Shown here: one piece after another, positions 59,616 through 64,000 of the stretch
Numbering within the stretch: the first letter of the stretch is position 1
Layout of the letters: each line of letters opens with the position of its first letter
Assembly (NCBI GenBank): GCA_947179485.1
Contig: OX359246.1
Location: 16,492,001 to 16,556,000 of the forward strand
Length of the DNA: 64,000 nt
Direction: 5' to 3'
DNA from: Allacma fusca
Lineage: Eukaryota; Arthropoda; Collembola; Symphypleona; Sminthuridae
Translations under genes and position numbers: made by a program
The notes under the pieces: model-generated
The model's input: only the letters and a program-made list of their open reading frames with translations
What the model was told of the DNA's origin: nothing
Database searches by the model: none

Positions 59616-60462
59616 TCAACAAACTGGTTTTGGAACTTCGCACAATTCTATCGATGCTTTTATTTCTTTCCTGTGATTATTTACAATCGTCATAACGTAA
59701 AGCTGAAACGAAATAGATAGCAAGCTCTGCAGAATAATTATAAAAGCATGGGATGTAAAGACAAGGAAAGCACAACCAATTACATCTAGAACTACAAGAA
59801 TGCTTTGGTAAATGAGCCAGGCTTTAAGTTGACAAGGATTTTTCTGCAAACGCGAAAACAAATGTAAAATTTGCCTTTAATTTGTTAGAATTTTGTTTGC
59901 AAAGAAAGATATATATTCACATTAAAAATAAGAACAACACTGGTTTCACTTACGTTGTATGATCCCTTGAGCAAAACAATTCCCATTCCAAAATTGACAA
60001 CCAAACCGATGATAATGGCAATGATCAGAGCGAACACTACATTCAAAACACAGCCGTACATATATTAAGTGCACAGCTATTATTTTGAATGAATCAAATG
60101 GATTATTAGCCTGTCAACACAGAAACGAAACAAATTTATTTCTATTGTTATCAAGAGGATATAAGGGTCAAAAATACATGACATACTCGGGTCCCGGGTT
60201 TCATCTTCCATGTCTAATTTAGTCAAAGCAAATATGAGCAGCAATATCCCAGCCACAGACCCAATCTAAAATTTTCGTTTAATTTAATAATTTTTGAAAA
60301 TTATGGTTTCAAAAATAGTCCAGTTTAATTTGACGTTTTCTCGATACTGCATGTATTTAAGAAATATTGCACATAAAAACTTACGACATGAAACCATCCA
60401 ATTGCTCTTGCATTGCTTTTAGGCGTGCCGTAGCAAAATTTTTTCCAGTCTCGATTAGCCAT
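59616..60462 (-). CDS. small four-TM protein, family copy D
   Basis: Four exons: 60,462-60,385, 60,265-60,187, 60,036-59,954 and 59,843-59,616, phases 0/1/0, 155 residues. Same architecture as the copy at 43.1-43.9 kb: cysteine-bearing head (KKFCYGTPKSNARAIGW), TM1 in exon 2 (GSVAGILLLIFALTKL), TM2 in exon 3 ending GMGIVLLKGSYN, KNPCQLKAWLIYQ, then TM3-TM4 and a short tail (VNNHRKEIKAS...). The phase-1 codon is split A|TG across exons 2 and 3, as in the relatives. Intact; function unknown; resembles DUF4728-type proteins. Confidence 0.78.
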
Positions 60463-61082
60463 TTTTATTGAAAAACTTCCGTCTTTTTAACAAAATAAAC
60501 CCTGGCTATTATAAAGCTAGCTAGCAGATACACGTTCACAGGACGAGTTGTGGTTCAAATGAACGTTGTTGACGTCTTCAGATACACGCCATAGACACTT
60601 CTCAGCCGATGTTTATCGTTGATTCACTATACATGGTATTATTCTGTTAAATAGCGATAGCAGTAGAACACAACATGCGTTCCTATGTAATAGGGATTGA
60701 AATGTAACGTCTGGAAGAGTAGCGAATCACTTTTATAAGAAAACAATAAATATGCACCAGTGTGAGAGCATTCATTTATCTAGACTTGCTTGAATGGTTC
60801 TTTGATCGTTTTATTTTGATTTAATCTTTATGTGCACAGCACAGATTTTTTTATGATTCCTTATTCCTGGAATTTTGAGTAGATAAACATAACTAGCAAG
60901 AACTGCCATAATCTTGGTGATAGGAGCAAATACATTTTATACTCTACCCATACAGAATTCCTTAGAAAGAGATGATTCTCTGGAAAAAGGAAAGGGAAAT
61001 TTTTAGGTGTCTCCACGTATGGTTCTAAGTACATTCTTTAAAGCATTTACAATTTCCCCAAATAGCTTGGGTCACTTGGTGA

Positions 61083-62395
61083 TAACCTCTTGGAGGACCT
61101 TTTTGATTACAAGGAGTTGCTGTGTATCTAGAACGAAGGAGAAGAATCCGTCTACATAAACTTTACAGTTTCACTAGAACAACTCGTAACTGTCATCTCA
61201 TTAGCTAAACGTCAAGTTTAATGCAACGAAGTAAAAAAGGGCATACATGTAGGTACGTCCATAACCGATTATTCTCGTTAATACAACTAAAGCTTCAAAA
61301 CAATAAGTGTGCATGGTTCCTGATCCGCTATAGTTTGCTCATTTTAAAGCTATATCTACAGTTATACGAGAATTTTAAATGGAAAGAATTCCATTTTGCA
61401 GAGACATGCCATTGAGAGGTACCATTGGGAGCGCAAATCAATTTTGATGAAATTTTGAAATTCCGAGTGCTACACTTCAATTGTATTCAGCAAATTTTTA
61501 ACAAATTATAAAAGGGCGTTATACATTTTTGATAACTTCAGATTTCCACAGTAGACTTCAGACAGGCAATCAAAACGGGTAATTTAAAAATGAAATTACA
61601 AATTTCAAGATGGGAAAAAGGACCTGATGCATATCCTACCTTACAGCGTTTGGCATTGCCTGCGGTTCACTTCGACGGAAGTCTCCACTCAGTCCATTCA
61701 AATTCCAATGACTGCGAGCTTATTTTGTTTCTATGTTATCCTGTGATTTAACGTTTTGAACATATTTGATGATGGAAAATCTTCACGAAATTGCAAAGAA
61801 CAGGCATCAAATAAATCAACGCCTGGATATATAGTACATGATATGGATATTATTTTCTTTATGACTTTCATTCAACTGCGTTATACTAAGGCTAAATAAG
61901 TTACACTGTGGCTTGGGAGCTGATAAACTGCTTGGAAGCCAAGATTTTCGACTCATATTTACTGTATAAAGGCCAAAAACAAATTATTATATGTACATCC
62001 AATAAGGAACATTTGTTGTACAGTTTACTTTCTGTTTCAATTGAAGCTCTGTTCTTTCGGGTAAATGGTCGTTCATTTAAAACGTTCTTTCACAAATTCG
62101 AGCTTGGTCGTTAAATACAATTTGAACATGCAGAAAATGGCTGGGCCTTATTTATTAAGATAACCAAGTTTCAACGAAATATCCGAAGCTTGCAATTAGG
62201 ATAGCCAGTGAAGTGTGACTTAATCCACCAGTAACTTTAGAAGCAGCTTCACTGATTGTTTTCCAGTAGAAGATGTCATTGAACCTTTAAATCTAAATGC
62301 CTATGAAGTTCACTAGCTTGAATGGTAACGGAATACAATTTATCAAATGAATTACATGATAAACTTTCTACAATGCCATAACGAGGCTAGTGTAA
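61083..62395. repeat. duplicated upstream block of the four-TM family (copy 3, uninterrupted)
   Basis: Longest intact version of the block. It spans the site (about 61,920-61,935) where the 4.8-kb transposon sits in the copy at 47.9-53.9 kb. No conserved open frame. Confidence 0.75.
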
Positions 62396-62421
62396 TTATC
62401 CTTCGTACTAAAAGCTTCATC

Positions 62422-62495
<74 letters not shown>
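62422..62495. repeat. (GTA)n microsatellite
   Basis: About 24 GTA units. The apparent poly-Val/poly-Thr frames over it are artefacts. Confidence 0.97.
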
Positions 62496-62496
<1 letters not shown>

Positions 62497-62771
62497 ATGG
62501 TTGTCGTCCTTATGTACATGTCATGTTGAATCATAGCCGCTCATTTTTTTCTTTCATTTATGGAAAAAAAATACTTTAAAATAAAAATGAAAGCAATTTT
62601 TTATTTTTAACATTTTTTGTTGACTTGGGCAGGTATTTAAAAAAAAATTTTTTTAAATGGCTTAACTAATTCATATTTTTAAAAAATAGTTTATTATGAT
62701 TATTTTAAATAATCGAAAAATCAATAATTTCAATTTTTCAATTTTTATTGATTGTAGTATGCATTATATTG

Positions 62772-62825
62772 AATGTTACTACTAGTATATCATTTGCCTG
62801 ACGAAGAGTAAAAGCTCGAAACGTT
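62772..62825 (+). ncRNA. hammerhead-ribozyme-like core (candidate)
   Basis: CTGACGA (62,798-62,804) is followed by a short stem (GAG/CTC) and GAAAC (62,818-62,822), the invariant hammerhead core order. ACGTT (62,821-62,825) can pair with AATGT (62,772-62,776) to make stem III. Stem I is not convincing. Such motifs are known from Penelope-like elements and other retroelements, but no reverse transcriptase is visible nearby. Confidence 0.4.
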
Positions 62826-63690
62826 GCTGCGAATAAAATATAAGCCTTGTGTTAAAAAGTGAACTTCTACCCTTATTTAATATACTAGCATGCAAGCCAT
62901 CCACCAAGGTGGATGGGAAAACTGGGATTGCAATTATTTGTAAATCATAAAAAACATTTAATAATATATAATTATGCCGTTTTTACATAAAAGGCTGTTC
63001 TTCGTTTAAATAAATGCAGCGGATCCTTTAAATCTCCAACCCGTTTCGATTGGGTAAAATCTGTGACAGAAACCAACGTCGTCGCTTATTAATATTCTTT
63101 TCATTACATACCTTGGAAAAAGCTAAAATCAAAAATTTAATTTTTATTTTTAAAAAACCTCCTTTAAGGGGGTCCACTCTGGACTGGTCAGGGTAAAACA
63201 AAAACCAAAGGCCCTCAGATTCCATGCAGAAATGCCTTTCTATTTATTTGACAATTTTATATTATTTTATATTTTATTTCAAGTGCCCTGTCACTGACCT
63301 GCATAAGCAATGGCTTAATATTCACTGTTTTACCTACATTTCGTAGGTTTTTGAAATAACTTCATTGTTGTATTGGTTGTATCTGTAGTCACAAATAAAC
63401 ATCGCATGCAATTGGCGGCGTAGCTAGATATAAAACACTTAAGAAAACTAAACGCATCATACTTTGTTAGCAACATTTCCACAGACTTTGGTCAAAATAG
63501 GATTAGCTGTTTTTTAAAAACTGAAGCCTCTCCTTTTACTATTTTAGAATTGTTCTCAAACTTTTGAATAATGTTTGATTATTAGACGTGAAACATTCAA
63601 TCTTGGCTTACAAAAATTAATTATTTACCCATGGACCAGGAAAGGGTCTTATATATATTATATTATATTAATTACTTGTATGTCTGACAT
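62826..63690. other. intergenic, no gene seen
   Basis: AT-rich sequence between the ribozyme-like motif and the terminal repeat. Nothing recognisable. Confidence 0.4.
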
Positions 63691-63692
63691 GC

Positions 63693-64000
63693 GTTGGTCA
63701 ATTTTCCTCATTACTCGAATTTTTCATGAAGTGAGTAAGTATTGTACCTAGTCGTACTCACATCGGCAAGTATGAGTAAGTAATAAGTAAGTAATTTTAA
63801 AAAGGTTCATGTTTAAGTAAGTAAAGAGTAAGTACGAACACTCATTCCCCAGTGCAATGTAAGTAATGAGTAAGTAAGACGAACTGCAAAGTATCAAAAA
63901 GTAAGTATAGAGTAAGTGAACTCTTCTTTACTGGAGTAACTACCATAGAAAAAATGTTCTCCGACAATATCCATGACTTATATATGGCTTATGGAGGCAG
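63693..64000. mobile_element. hAT-like MITE with TACTTACTC repeats, cut by window edge
   Basis: Inverted relative of 12,678-13,298: reads GAGTAAGTA repeats, then the conserved tccgacaatatccatgactt segment matching about 13,060-13,080. The left end has lost a clear inverted repeat. Confidence 0.75.

Noticed and set aside
62347-62534. Poly-Val and poly-Thr open frames
   Set aside because: Direct translation of the (GTA)n microsatellite.

Overview
The window reads as a stretch of AT-rich nuclear DNA from a hexapod-type arthropod, possibly a springtail or another basal hexapod. That is an inference from gene content: expanded 7-TM gustatory-type receptors, an ionotropic receptor, a delta-9 acyl-CoA desaturase, short GT-AG introns and a heavy load of small DNA transposons. 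There are no operons, bacterial features or CRISPR arrays, and I recognised no tRNA or rRNA gene.

Layout. 0.8-3.4 kb and 16.8-18.6 kb (both -) hold two near-identical four-exon gustatory receptor (GR) genes of 414 codons each; the duplication includes their 3' flank. 7.6-8.9 kb (+) holds an unrelated GR-like gene with one intron. 9.7-10.0 kb (+) holds a two-exon gene for a small secreted two-cysteine peptide. 10.5-12.5 kb (-) holds an ionotropic-receptor pseudogene broken by a SINE-like insertion, a frameshift and a stop. 21.2-22.7, 24.6-26.3 and 54.2-58.5 kb (all -) hold a second GR subfamily of three genes; the middle one carries a 4-nt frameshift deletion, and the last has a first intron swollen by nested transposons. 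30.6-32.2 kb (-) holds a five-exon delta-9 desaturase with an apparent frame break in exon 1. 40-47 kb and 59.6-60.5 kb (-) hold a family of four-exon small four-TM proteins: two intact copies, one interrupted and one truncated, with duplicated upstream blocks.

The most notable element is a 4.8-kb DNA transposon at 48,577-53,395. It has 26-bp inverted ends and a 3-bp TAA target duplication. It encodes a DDE transposase with a C-terminal C2H2 finger and, convergently, a DEDDh-type 3'-5' exonuclease. An 11-bp motif (GGTACTGACCC) is scattered through the coding regions of both genes. I do not recognise this gene combination as a described superfamily.

A second theme is a set of seven or more short hAT-like elements, each with an 8-bp target duplication. 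The body of each is filled with its own short reiterated motif (TTACTTACTC, CAGGTA, GCCCG, AATCGTTAATTG, AATCCCGCC, CCTATTTTTA, CCTTCCTA), as if built from arrays of transposase-binding sites. The rest of the intergenic DNA is made of segmental duplications of gene flanks, simple repeats and unassigned AT-rich sequence.
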